Shown here: in pieces, positions 8,796-16,791 of the stretch | Position numbering within the stretch: position 1 is the stretch's first letter | Layout of the letters: every line of letters starts with the position of its first letter | Origin: Deltaproteobacteria bacterium | GTDB lineage: Bacteria > Desulfobacterota > Syntrophia > Syntrophales > JACQWR01 | Reading direction: 5' to 3' | Length of the DNA: 64,000 nt | NCBI GenBank assembly: GCA_016209105.1 | Contig: JACQWR010000006.1 | Location: forward strand, 1 to 64,000 | Position numbers and translations under genes: made by a program | The notes under the pieces: generated by a model | The model's input: the letters and a program-made list of their open reading frames with translations, nothing else | What the model was told of the DNA's origin: nothing | Databases searched by the model: none

Positions 8796-8825
8796 GAAGC
8801 CCCGCCCTCACGGACGGGGAACTTC
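8796..8825. repeat. G+C-rich hairpin (GAAGCCCCGCCC family)
   Basis: GAAGCCCCGCCC pairs imperfectly with GGACGGGGAACTTC. Similar hairpins occur at 52174-52204 and 56789-56811. Hairpins of this look are found at IS200/IS605-type element ends, but no transposase gene is near, so origin is open. Confidence 0.5.
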
Positions 8826-8884
8826 ACTGCCGCTGAGGGAAACAGGTCTTCTGTCCCTGACGGAAGCGGATGAGGGAACGAGGA

Positions 8885-9391
8885 ATGAAGAGAATTCTAC
8901 CCGTACTTGCCCTGGCGTTTGCGATAGGCACCGGTCTGCCCGTTTTCGCCGTTTTGCATCACGACGAATTCCCCGTGCCTCCTCCTCCCTTGTCCGAGGG
9001 CATATACCCATGCGGCAACTGTCATGCCGGCATGGAAGTAAATACGAAGAGACGGGAACTAACGGACGAGCACCAGAATATCAAGCTGCGCCATGCCGAA
9101 AACGTGCGTTGGTGCCTTGACTGCCACAACCCCGGCAACCGGGATAAACTGAGACTGGTTAACGGCAATCTGATCAGTTTCGGGGAATCGTACCTGCTCT
9201 GCGGCCAGTGCCATGGAAACATATACCGGGACTGGAAGGCGGGAATTCATGGCAAGAGGACTGGGTATTTCAACGGCAAGAAGACCTATCTTCTGTGCGT
9301 GCACTGCCACAATCCCCATGATCCCAAATTTAAACCCATAAAACCGGAGCCGCCTCCCTACAGGCCGGAGGATAAACGGAATGCCAGATAA
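8885..9391 (+). CDS. Periplasmic tetrahaem cytochrome c
   Basis: 168 residues with a Sec signal (MKRILPVLALAFAIGTGLPVFA) and four CXXCH haem sites: CGNCH, CLDCH, CGQCH and CVHCH. Extra histidines between them could be distal ligands. It is the first of three overlapping or adjacent genes with an Fe-S protein and NrfD-like membrane subunit, the arrangement of quinone-linked redox complexes (Nrf, Hmc, Qrc-type families). It would pass electrons between the membrane module and periplasmic partners. ATG at 8885 was chosen for the short basic n-region, with GAGGG eight bases upstream; an in-frame ATG at 8870 is possible. The end overlaps the next gene by 11 bp. Confidence 0.88.
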   Translation: MKRILPVLALAFAIGTGLPVFAVLHHDEFPVPPPPLSEGIYPCGNCHAGMEVNTKRRELTDEHQNIKLRHAENVRWCLDCHNPGNRDKLRLVNGNLISFGESYLLCGQCHGNIYRDWKAGIHGKRTGYFNGKKTYLLCVHCHNPHDPKFKPIKPEPPPYRPEDKRNAR

Positions 9392-10283
9392 CAGGCCGAC
9401 CAGGAGGAATTTTCTGAAGACGCTCTCCGCAGGGACGCTGGGCGGGCTTGTCTTTGCCGCCACCGGCTGCAAGCGGGAAGTTCTGGATGAATTCCTGCAG
9501 AAACATTTCCGCGAAATGACGGACGAAGAAAAGAAGCAGGTTATCCGGCGGCTGGAGAAAAGCTATCGGGAAAAATACGGTCTCGATTTTAAGGTCGGCA
9601 CCACGGAGGCGGTGCCTAATACCCTCTGGGGGTACGGCCTCGATCTTTCCCGGTGCATCGGCTGCAGGAGGTGCATGCATGCCTGTGTGCAGGAAAATAA
9701 CAATTCCCGCGCCAAGCCCCAACTCCAGTGGATACGGGTGCTGAGGCTCAAGAAAGGGAACCTCATAAACCTTGAGCAATCGGAACATTACTACAATCCC
9801 GAAACGGTGCCCGAGCCGGGTTTCATCTACATGCCGGTCCAGTGTCAGCAATGCGAAAATCCCCCCTGCGTCAAGGTGTGTCCCGTGCAGGCCACCTGGA
9901 AGGAACCCGATGGGATCATCACGGTGGACTATAACTGGTGTATCGGTTGCCGGTACTGCATCGCGGCCTGTCCCTACAAAGGCAGGGTTTTCAATTGGGC
10001 GGAGCCCACTATTTCCCGGGAAGAGTGGAATACTGACGTCCATTATCTGGGCAATCGGCCGCGGATGAAAAACGTGGTGGAGAAGTGCACGTTTTGCGTG
10101 CAGAGGGCGCGGATCGGCAGATATCCCGCGTGCGTGGAGGCCTGTCCCACGGGATCGAGAAAATTCGGGAACCTGCTTGATCCGAGCAGCGAGATCCGCT
10201 ACATCATTGAGAACAAACGCGTCTTCCGGCTGAAGGAAGATTTTAATACGGAACCAAAGTTTTACTATTTCTTTTCCATATAG
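9381..10283 (+). CDS. Tat-exported four-cluster [4Fe-4S] ferredoxin subunit (NrfC/HmcB-like)
   Basis: 300 residues. The twin-arginine signal PTRRNFLK has Arg8-Arg9, and its hydrophobic region ends in ATGC with Cys30 placed like a lipobox cysteine, so the mature protein may be a periplasmic lipoprotein. Sixteen cysteines in four groups follow: CIGCRRCMHAC, CQQCENPPCVKVC, CIGCRYCIAAC and CTFC...CVEAC, each ending in the Cys-Pro or Cys-Val motif expected for four cubane clusters. This is the electron-wire subunit of NrfD-type complexes. It starts inside the cytochrome gene's end and is followed 8 bp later by the nrfD-like gene. Confidence 0.9.
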   Translation: MPDNRPTRRNFLKTLSAGTLGGLVFAATGCKREVLDEFLQKHFREMTDEEKKQVIRRLEKSYREKYGLDFKVGTTEAVPNTLWGYGLDLSRCIGCRRCMHACVQENNNSRAKPQLQWIRVLRLKKGNLINLEQSEHYYNPETVPEPGFIYMPVQCQQCENPPCVKVCPVQATWKEPDGIITVDYNWCIGCRYCIAACPYKGRVFNWAEPTISREEWNTDVHYLGNRPRMKNVVEKCTFCVQRARIGRYPACVEACPTGSRKFGNLLDPSSEIRYIIENKRVFRLKEDFNTEPKFYYFFSI

Positions 10284-10291
10284 GGGAAAGC

Positions 10292-11569
10292 ATGGAAGGG
10301 TGGAGATTCTTCAAGAAAACGCTTATGCTGGTCGTCAAGGGGAGCACGGGATACTACCTGTGGTGCGCCTTCCTGCTTGCCGTAATTGCCGTGGGCGTAA
10401 CATTCTACCGGGAGCAACTGGATGCGGGACTGATTGTCACCAACATGAAGAATCAGGTTTCCTGGGGGCTTTATATCGGCAACTTCACCTACCTGGTCGG
10501 CGTTGCCGCCGCCGCCGTCCTTCTCGTTATTCCGGCCTATATCTATCACTTCGACCCCATCAAGGAAATCGTCGTCTTGGGTGAACTGTTTGCCGCTTCG
10601 GCCATTGTGATGGCCGTGATGTTCGTTCTGGCAGACCTGGGCCGGCCCGACCGGTTCTGGCACATCATGCCGTTTGTCGGCATTCTTTCCTTCCCCCAGT
10701 CGCTCCTGGCCTGGGACGTTATTGTCCTGAACGGCTACCTTGCCTTGAACACCCTGGTTCCCATTTACATACTGGTGAAATCGTACTACGGCAAGGAGCC
10801 GAATAAAAAATTCGTCATACCGCTGATACTGCTTTCCATTCCCTGGGCGGTCTCTATTCACACGGTTACCGCTTTCCTCTACAACGGTCTTTCCGCGCGC
10901 CCCTTCTGGAATGCATCAATCCTTGCCCCGCGCTTTCTGGCCAGCGCCTTCTGTTCCGGTCCGGCGATCATTATCATCATTTTTCAGATCATCAGAAAAG
11001 TCGCCGGCATGAAAGTAAAGAACGAAGCGCTCTTCAAAATTGCGGAGCTTATCGCCTATGCAATGTTCATCAATCTGTTCTTGCTGGGAGCGGAACTCTT
11101 TAAAGAATACTACTCTGCTACCATACACCTGGCGCCGCTGGAATACCTGTATCAAGGTCTGAATGGGCACCATGCCCTCGTTCCCTGGATATGGACGGCC
11201 TTCGCGTTTAACGTTGCCGCTTTCCTGATCTTTCTGATTCCCCGGACCAGAAGGCGCCTTGTTACCCTCAACATAGGGTGCGCGCTGATGATAGTCGGCG
11301 TCTGGATTGAAAAGGGCATGGGTTTTGTCGTGCCCGGTTTTGTCCCCGATCCCCTCGGGGAGATTTATGAATACCTTCCCAATGCGACGGAAGCGGCCAT
11401 ATCTCTGGGCATATGGGCCGCGGGACTTCTTATTTTCACCCTCTTTATGAGGGTTGCCATCCCGATACAGAGGGGCGATTTTATGCATTCGAAGTATGAT
11501 GAGCTTGCACAGAGTCACCGCATGCAGAGCCGTCATGCCCCTGTGCCGCCGCCCCGCCCCGGGTTTTGA
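10292..11569 (+). CDS. NrfD/PsrC-like integral membrane quinone oxidoreductase subunit
   Basis: 425 residues with about ten membrane helices. NrfD-family proteins bind quinone or quinol near the membrane surface and exchange electrons with the attached Fe-S protein. Recognisable family features are SWGLYIGNFTYLVG near residue 53, the loop ADLGRPDRFWHIMP near 110, and FPQSLLAWDVIVLNGYL near 135. It closes the three-gene operon, and no catalytic molybdenum subunit is encoded beside it, so the complex probably links quinones directly to periplasmic cytochromes as in Qrc/Hmc-type systems. Direction of electron flow is not visible from sequence. Confidence 0.9.
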   Translation: MEGWRFFKKTLMLVVKGSTGYYLWCAFLLAVIAVGVTFYREQLDAGLIVTNMKNQVSWGLYIGNFTYLVGVAAAAVLLVIPAYIYHFDPIKEIVVLGELFAASAIVMAVMFVLADLGRPDRFWHIMPFVGILSFPQSLLAWDVIVLNGYLALNTLVPIYILVKSYYGKEPNKKFVIPLILLSIPWAVSIHTVTAFLYNGLSARPFWNASILAPRFLASAFCSGPAIIIIIFQIIRKVAGMKVKNEALFKIAELIAYAMFINLFLLGAELFKEYYSATIHLAPLEYLYQGLNGHHALVPWIWTAFAFNVAAFLIFLIPRTRRRLVTLNIGCALMIVGVWIEKGMGFVVPGFVPDPLGEIYEYLPNATEAAISLGIWAAGLLIFTLFMRVAIPIQRGDFMHSKYDELAQSHRMQSRHAPVPPPRPGF

Positions 11570-12037
11570 CGCTTTTCCCCTCCCGGTCGTTCAACTATTT
11601 CTCCCTGTTCGCGCCTGCTCAAGGGAATGGCTTGTTCGGTGAAAGCAGGGAGGCAATACCCTGTTTAATCGGTTTTGTCCTTTGCGAACAAACGGATACG
11701 CTGCCGGACTCAAGCGCATTAGCAAAAATAGGTTGACAAAATGGGTTGTTGTGGTAGTTAGTAACCGATAATCGAAGTAATCAATCCGCGCAAACTCGCA
11801 CATACTAATGAACACAATCTTTACGTATTGGGGGAGTCTGCTTTTGTCTCAGAATTCGGATATACATCTCACCCGTCATAGAGAACGTGATAACTCCCCT
11901 TGGGTCTTTTTTGGCGACTCTTATTTTCCCCCGACGTTAGCGTGCCCGTCATCAGCAGGAATTTTCAATCCGGCCGGAATTATTTTGGCAAACAGGCATT
12001 GATGCCACTGACTGAACACAAAATAAGGAGCGTAGAA
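11570..12037. other. Intergenic leader before the tctC-tctC-tctB-tctA operon
   Basis: 468 bp without a credible gene. It holds a sigma-70-like promoter (11733-11760). Downstream, GGGGAGT (11831-11837) can pair with ACTCCCC (11893-11899), and six T residues follow at 11907-11912. The long loop makes this a weak terminator, but its position between promoter and tctC would allow attenuation. Nothing else was recognised. Confidence 0.5.
11733..11760 (+). promoter_or_regulatory. Candidate sigma-70 promoter for the 12-kb tct operon
   Basis: TTGACA at 11733-11738 matches the -35 consensus exactly; TAGTTA at 11755-11760 is a fair -10 after a 16-bp spacer. It points toward tctC, whose start is 278 bp downstream, implying a long leader. 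No transcription data. Confidence 0.4.
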
Positions 12038-13042
12038 ATGAAAAGGATCTTTGTTTTGACGGCAGCCCTGTTTTTTTCTCTTCCTTCCATCCTCAACGCC
12101 GCGCCCGCGGATCTCAATTTCTACAAGGGCAGGATTATTAACTACATCGTGTCCACCAAACCGGGGGGAGGGTACGACACCTATGCCCGCGTGATCGGCA
12201 AGCATATGCAGAAATACATCCCCGGCGCCACGGTCGTCATCAAGAACATGCCGGGGGCGGGGCACATCATCGGGGCCAATGAGACCTATCTTGCCAAACC
12301 GGACGGTCTTACCATGGGAACCTTCAATACGGGCCTCATCTATTCCCAGATATTAAAACAGCCGGGGATACGGTTTGACTTGACCAAATACAGCTGGGTC
12401 GGCAAGGCCGCTTCCGACCAGCGTGTGCTGGTGGTGGGAAACAAAACGCCTTACATGTCCATCAAGGATATCATCGAAAGCAAGGAGGCGGTGAAGATGG
12501 CCGCCTCCGGTGTCGGCAGTTCCGCGTACAACGAAACCATCCTGACGGCGGTGGCGCTGGGGGCCAATATGAAGCCCCTGCCCGGTTACGCCGGCCGGGA
12601 GGGAGAAATGGCCATCCTGCGCGGAGAGGTGGCCGGCACGAACGGCGCCTACACCGGGCTGCTCGGTTTCATTAAAGCAGGAGAATGCCGTGTCCTCCTG
12701 CAGATCGGCGCCAGGAAGCATAAGGATATGCCCAATGTCCCGCTGGCCTCGGAATTGAAGCTATCGCCGAAAGGCAAGGCCCTTTTTCAGCTGATCGTAG
12801 CGGTCAACGAACTGGGACGCCTCACCGGCGCCCCTCCCAACGTGCCGGCGGGGAGGCTTCAGGTGTTGCGGGATGCCTATAAGAAAGCCGTTACCAGCCC
12901 GGAATTTTTGAGAGAGGTGGAAAAGATGGGGCTGGATATCGAGGCGGGTTTTGGAGATGAGGTAACGAAATTGATGCGGGGGGCGGTGAACCAGCCGGAA
13001 GAGAATGTCGCGTTGTTGCGCTCTCTCATAAAGTTTGAGTAA
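12038..13042 (+). CDS. tctC: TTT substrate-binding protein TctC
   Basis: 334 residues from the ATG at 12038, preceded by AATAAGGAGCGTAGAA; a longer frame back to 11900 lacks a signal peptide at its start and was rejected. The signal peptide ends LPSILNAAPA. The ligand-site signature is STKPGGGYDTYARVIG, followed by KNMPGAGHIIGANETY. It closely resembles the binding protein at 20477-21502 (for example NYIVSTKPGGGYDTYAR, GTFNTGLIYSQI and RLQVLRDAYKKA are shared), pointing to duplication of this receptor. A second, different TctC follows after 58 bp, so this operon has two receptors for one permease pair. Confidence 0.9.
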   Translation: MKRIFVLTAALFFSLPSILNAAPADLNFYKGRIINYIVSTKPGGGYDTYARVIGKHMQKYIPGATVVIKNMPGAGHIIGANETYLAKPDGLTMGTFNTGLIYSQILKQPGIRFDLTKYSWVGKAASDQRVLVVGNKTPYMSIKDIIESKEAVKMAASGVGSSAYNETILTAVALGANMKPLPGYAGREGEMAILRGEVAGTNGAYTGLLGFIKAGECRVLLQIGARKHKDMPNVPLASELKLSPKGKALFQLIVAVNELGRLTGAPPNVPAGRLQVLRDAYKKAVTSPEFLREVEKMGLDIEAGFGDEVTKLMRGAVNQPEENVALLRSLIKFE

Positions 13043-13100
13043 CGGGAAAAAGTTCCCGTACCGGACGCTGTTTGCGTTCAAGACGAAAAGGAGGGGTAAG

Positions 13101-14132
13101 ATGAGAGGAAAAAACCGTAGAGCTGCGATAGGTATCCTGATAGGCATGATGTTCCTACTTACGACGTTTGTCTCCCCGCCGTTATATGCGGCCAGATATC
13201 CCGACCCTTCAAAAGCCATCGAGTTCATCGTGCCGGTGGGCGTCGGGGGCGGGTATGACCTGTATGTCCGGATGATTGTCCCGTACCTTGCCAAGGAGTT
13301 GGGTACGAAGATACGGATCCGGAACGAGCCGGGCGGCGCCTGGCTGGTGGGGCTGGGCCAGATCTACAAGGCAAAGCCGGACGGCTACACGATCGGCATC
13401 TGGAACCCGGGCCTTCTGATGAACGACAAGGACATCTTAGGCAAGGTGAAATTCGATATGACGACCTATACCTACCTCTACCGGATCACCAACGAACCGC
13501 GCGTCGTCATCGTCAAGAAAGACGGTCCCATCAAGGATTTCAAGGACCTCCTTGCCAAGGGAAAATCTCCCGATTTCAAGGTGCGGGCCTCCTATGCCGG
13601 CGGCACCGCGCTGTTGGACGCCAAACTGATGGACAGCGAGTGGGGAATTGATACGGAAAAGATCCCCTACAAGGGAGGCAGCGACACCAGAATGGCGGTC
13701 ATGAGAGGCGATGTCCACTTTTGCGTCAGCGGCCTGGGGGCGGCTGCGGAGGTTGTTTCTTCCGGGCGGCTCAAGGTTATCCTGCTCCTCGATGAAGACC
13801 CCATGGTTAAGGTCGGCGAGGCGCAGAAGCTGATCAAGGATTTTCCCGAACTCAAGTCCGTTCCCATCCCCAAAGACCTGGGACTCAAGCCGCTTTCCTA
13901 TAACACCCGGAGCGCCCGATGCATTATAGCTCCCCCCGGTCTTCCGAAAGACATCAAGGCGACCCTGGAGAACGCCCTTGCGAAGGTCATGAAAAACAAA
14001 GACCTCCTGGAACTGGGGTTCAAGACGGACCGTCCGCTGGGCGTAGGACAGAAAGGCGATGACTATCGCGATCAGATGAAGCGGGATAAGCAGGCCCTCA
14101 TGAAAATGAAGCACCTGATTGAGGAATTGTAA
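13101..14132 (+). CDS. tctC: TTT substrate-binding protein TctC (second receptor of the operon)
   Basis: 343 residues starting at the ATG after GGAGGGGTAAG. The N-terminal signal is basic then hydrophobic (IGILIGMMFLLTTFVSPPLYAA). The signature VGVGGGYDLYVRMIVPYL is closer in pattern to the Tat-exported TctC at 3529-4563 (KAGGGHDIYARAISPYL) than to its immediate neighbour, so the two receptors of this operon belong to different subgroups and probably recognise different ligands. The gene ends 19 bp before tctB. Confidence 0.9.
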   Translation: MRGKNRRAAIGILIGMMFLLTTFVSPPLYAARYPDPSKAIEFIVPVGVGGGYDLYVRMIVPYLAKELGTKIRIRNEPGGAWLVGLGQIYKAKPDGYTIGIWNPGLLMNDKDILGKVKFDMTTYTYLYRITNEPRVVIVKKDGPIKDFKDLLAKGKSPDFKVRASYAGGTALLDAKLMDSEWGIDTEKIPYKGGSDTRMAVMRGDVHFCVSGLGAAAEVVSSGRLKVILLLDEDPMVKVGEAQKLIKDFPELKSVPIPKDLGLKPLSYNTRSARCIIAPPGLPKDIKATLENALAKVMKNKDLLELGFKTDRPLGVGQKGDDYRDQMKRDKQALMKMKHLIEEL

Positions 14133-14151
14133 AACGAAAAGGGGAACGGCA

Positions 14152-14637
14152 ATGGGAAAAAGAGGCGTAGAGAAAGGGGAGCTTGTTCTCCTGGGTGTGT
14201 TCGCGTTATTTGTCATTATGTTTCTCTGGGATATCCGCACGTTGCCGGTGGAAGGAAAGATGCTCTCCTACCTGGCGGCTCCTTTTATCCTTGTTGCCAC
14301 GCTTCTTTGTGTCCGCGGCGTTTTCGCGGCGGCAAAAAGAAATGCAGCGGAAAACGGGGGCGGGGCCGAGGCGGATGTAAAGGAGCACGGTTCCGCCGCC
14401 TGGCGTTTTTACCTGACCATCGGCGCCGGACTGTTCATGTTCGGCGGTATTTACCTGATCGGTTTCTACCTGGGGAGCGGCTTGATGATGCTTGTCTGGT
14501 TTGCCGCCTTTCGGAAACTCAACGCCGGGAGCATTGCGCTGAGCATCGGGTTGCCCCTGCTGCTGTACCTGACCTTTGAAAAGCTGCTGGAGATGGGCCT
14601 TCCCGCGGGCCAGCTCTTCGGCTGGCTCGGTATTTAG
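14152..14637 (+). CDS. tctB: TTT small permease subunit TctB
   Basis: 161 residues with four hydrophobic helices (LVLLGVFALFVIMFLW, LAAPFILVATLLCV, FYLTIGAGLFMFGGIYLIGFYLG and a helix starting LSIGLPLLLYLTFEKLL). Size, topology and the C-terminal FEKLLEMGLPAG pattern fit TctB. ATG at 14152 was chosen because GGGGAACGGCA precedes it; an ATG at 14119 lies inside the preceding tctC. A strong hairpin separates it from tctA. Confidence 0.85.
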   Translation: MGKRGVEKGELVLLGVFALFVIMFLWDIRTLPVEGKMLSYLAAPFILVATLLCVRGVFAAAKRNAAENGGGAEADVKEHGSAAWRFYLTIGAGLFMFGGIYLIGFYLGSGLMMLVWFAAFRKLNAGSIALSIGLPLLLYLTFEKLLEMGLPAGQLFGWLGI

Positions 14638-14680
14638 CGGGAACGCAAGAGAGGGCAGGCGAGATCCCTTAACAGGGCAT

Positions 14681-14722
14681 GGTTTTGGGGGGGGCGGAGT
14701 TTGCTCCGCTCCCCCCAAAACC
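14681..14722 (+). promoter_or_regulatory. 19-bp stem-loop between tctB and tctA
   Basis: GGTTTTGGGGGGGGCGGAG (14681-14699) pairs with the complementary arm at 14704-14722 around a TTTG loop, with one G-U pair. No U-tract follows, so it is not a classical terminator. It sits 28 bp before tctA, between two genes of one transporter, where it could stabilise mRNA or set the subunit ratio. Confidence 0.6.
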
Positions 14723-14750
14723 GCTTACAACTCCAAGGAGAGAAAGAACT

Positions 14751-16271
14751 ATGTTTATCGTAGAAGCTCTAAAGGGCATGGGGGTAGGGTTCGGTTACAT
14801 GATGGACCCGGTGACGATACTGCTCATCATGGGATCGGTGGTGCTCGGTTCCTTCGTGGGCGCCGTGCCCGGTCTGGGAAGCAAGATCGCCCTGACGATG
14901 ATCATCCCCTTTACCGGCCACCTGGCGCCCTACGTCGCCCTGGCCCTGTATCTTTCCGTGTCCGAGGCGTCCTCCTTCGGCGATACGATTCCCGCCGTTC
15001 TTTTCAAGGTGCCGGGAACGGAGGGCTCCGCCGCCACGGCGATCGACGGCTACGCCATGACCCAGAACGGCAGGCCCGGTTTTGCGCTGGGCGCCGCGTC
15101 CATGGCCTCGCTTCTGGGGGGGATGATCGGCATTTGCGTGAGTATTCTTTTTATTCCCTTTCTCGCGGACTACGTGCTCCTGTTCGGTCCGCCGGAGTTT
15201 TTCTGGATGGCGATCATCGGCATCAGCATCATTGCCGTTGTTTCCCACGGCACGATGGCGAAGGGCATCCTCTCGGGACTGATCGGCATACTGATCAGTT
15301 TTATCGGCACGGACGTCATCACCGGCAAGGAGCGGTTTACCTTCGGCACCATGTACCTGTCGGACGGCATTAATTTCATACCGGCCATGCTGGGCCTCTT
15401 CGCCGTCACGGAGATGCTGAAGATATCCCGGAAGACCACCAAGCTGGAAATGATCGCCACCGTGAATTCCCGCCGGGAAATCTGGGAGGGCTGCATGGTC
15501 TGTTTCAAATATCCCGTCAACATGATCCGCTCCAGCCTGATCGGGATCATCGTCGGGGCCATCCCCGGGACGGGGAAATCCGTCGCCTCGTTCCTGTCCT
15601 ACCTCTTTGCCGTCCGGGGCTCGAAGCATCCCGAGACGTTCGGCAAGGGAGAGATCGAGGGAATCATTGCCCCGGAGTTCGCCAACAACGCGTGCAGCGG
15701 CGGCGGCGGCGCATTGATTCCCACCCTGACGCTGGGCATTCCGGGCAGCTCGGGCATGGCCCTGATCCTGGTCGGCATGACCTTTCTGGGGATCCGTTCC
15801 GGTCCCGCCTTTATCATCCAGCATGCCGACATGATGTACGCCATGTTCGCCGGCCTGATCATCGGGATGATTTTCGCTTTTGGGCTTAATTTCTTCTGCA
15901 TCAAACCGATTGCGAAGGCCGTCCAGGTTTCCAACGAGACCCTCATTCCCGTCGTCTTCGTGTTTGCCTTTCTGGGATCCTTCGCGCTCCGCAATTCCCT
16001 TTTCGATATGCTGATAACGGTTATCTTCGGCATCCTGGGATACTACATGGACAAATACGATTACTCGCCCGTCTGCATGGTGCTGGCCATGATTCTGGGG
16101 CCGCTGGCCGGGGAGAGCTTCTTTCAGGCCTGGATGATCGGCAACCGGTCGTTAACCGTTTTTTTCACGCGGCCCGTTTCCCTGGGTTTGTTCCTGTTCC
16201 TCATAGTGATTATGGCCGGTCCTTACGTTTACCAAAAAATTAAAGGGCATTACTCCCGCCTGACGGTTTAA
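14751..16271 (+). CDS. tctA: TTT large permease subunit TctA
   Basis: 506 residues, about eleven helices. Landmarks are GAVPGLGSKIALTMIIPFTG near residue 37, FGDTIPAVLFKVPGTEGSAA near 78, and GAIPGTGKSVASFLSYL near 268. In the first motif the usual Gly-Gly-Ser before T-A-I-L appears as ASSFGDTIPAVL, a departure from the other permeases here that may reflect a different substrate. ATG at 14751 follows AAGGAGAGAAAGAACT; the longer frame to 14679 runs through the hairpin and was rejected. It ends the first plus-strand TTT operon. Confidence 0.92.
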   Translation: MFIVEALKGMGVGFGYMMDPVTILLIMGSVVLGSFVGAVPGLGSKIALTMIIPFTGHLAPYVALALYLSVSEASSFGDTIPAVLFKVPGTEGSAATAIDGYAMTQNGRPGFALGAASMASLLGGMIGICVSILFIPFLADYVLLFGPPEFFWMAIIGISIIAVVSHGTMAKGILSGLIGILISFIGTDVITGKERFTFGTMYLSDGINFIPAMLGLFAVTEMLKISRKTTKLEMIATVNSRREIWEGCMVCFKYPVNMIRSSLIGIIVGAIPGTGKSVASFLSYLFAVRGSKHPETFGKGEIEGIIAPEFANNACSGGGGALIPTLTLGIPGSSGMALILVGMTFLGIRSGPAFIIQHADMMYAMFAGLIIGMIFAFGLNFFCIKPIAKAVQVSNETLIPVVFVFAFLGSFALRNSLFDMLITVIFGILGYYMDKYDYSPVCMVLAMILGPLAGESFFQAWMIGNRSLTVFFTRPVSLGLFLFLIVIMAGPYVYQKIKGHYSRLTV

Positions 16272-16410
16272 GGGAGCGTGACCATCCCCGCAAACCCCGC
16301 TGGCATGCGGGAGAGTGCAGGGGCGTGCCGTCGTCGGGAAAAGAGGAAGCAGGGTTTCCTTTCGGCGAAGTTTTGCCGTCAGGCGTGAGAAATTGCGGAG
16401 AGCTACGGGC

Positions 16411-16635
16411 GTGGGCTGGCTCAAGGTTTTAAACGGAAACGAAGAGGAAAAATTTTTCTGGCATCCCTCCTCGCCCGATGAGGTGCGAAAGGCGGGGGAG
16501 AAGTTTGCCGGTTATCTGAGACAGGGCTTTATCGCCTGCAAGATCAGCGATGACGGCAGAACCGGCATCCAGATCACGGAATTCGATCGAGAAGCGGAAG
16601 AGATATTCATGCTGGGGCTCGCCGATGGAGGTTAA
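16411..16635 (+). CDS. Small conserved protein of unknown function
   Basis: 74 residues from a GTG at 16411 with GGAGAGCTACGGGC upstream; longer starts add a low-complexity Arg-rich tail. The protein has a compact pattern (WLKVLNGNE, FFWHPSSPDEVRKAGEKF, ITEFDREAEEIFML, ending GG) found in small hypothetical proteins of anaerobes and archaea in which a DP..EV..A...F stretch is followed by FDP.AE.I.M. I do not know its function. It lies about 160 bp before the ferredoxin-AOR pair and is on the same strand, so it may be co-transcribed, although a REP-like palindrome lies between. Confidence 0.6.
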   Translation: MGWLKVLNGNEEEKFFWHPSSPDEVRKAGEKFAGYLRQGFIACKISDDGRTGIQITEFDREAEEIFMLGLADGG

Positions 16636-16644
16636 ATTCGGCAG

Positions 16645-16684
16645 CGCTCGCATTCCCCGTGGCTTGCCGCGGGGAATGCGAGCG
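16645..16684. repeat. REP-like palindrome, best-preserved copy
   Basis: CGCTCGCATTCCCCGTGG (16645-16662) pairs with CCGCGGGGAATGCGAGCG (16667-16684) over a CTTG loop, an 18-bp stem with one G-U pair. Related copies occur at 2663-2692, 8289, 21519, 35518, 39445, 45950, 52489, 53513 and 56907. All are intergenic. Confidence 0.7.
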
Positions 16685-16791
16685 AATGAGGAACGAGGAA
16701 CGATGATGTTCCTTAGGGAATCGGAGCATCTCCGCAGCGCGCTAAAGGAGAGCTTCAACACTTTTTCACGTGAGGGGGGGGGAGCGGGTAC

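Larger units (their letters stand above)
7911..8869. other. Long intergenic region between divergent operons
   Basis: This 950-bp spacer lies between the minus-strand tctBA operon and the plus-strand cytochrome/NrfD operon and should carry both promoters. It contains a REP-like copy (8289-8325), a nested inverted-repeat region (8567-8691) and a G+C-rich hairpin (8796-8825). A minus-strand frame at 7960-8169 could encode a 69-residue peptide with one hydrophobic segment, but it has no convincing ribosome site and no recognised family, so it is not called. A TTGACA at 8619-8624 lacks a good -10 element at the expected distance. Confidence 0.6.

Noticed and set aside
14769-15824. Minus-strand frame of 351 codons opposite tctA
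   Set aside because: Very rich in His, Asp, Gly and Gln with no hydrophobic or domain pattern; a mirror image of a membrane protein gene.
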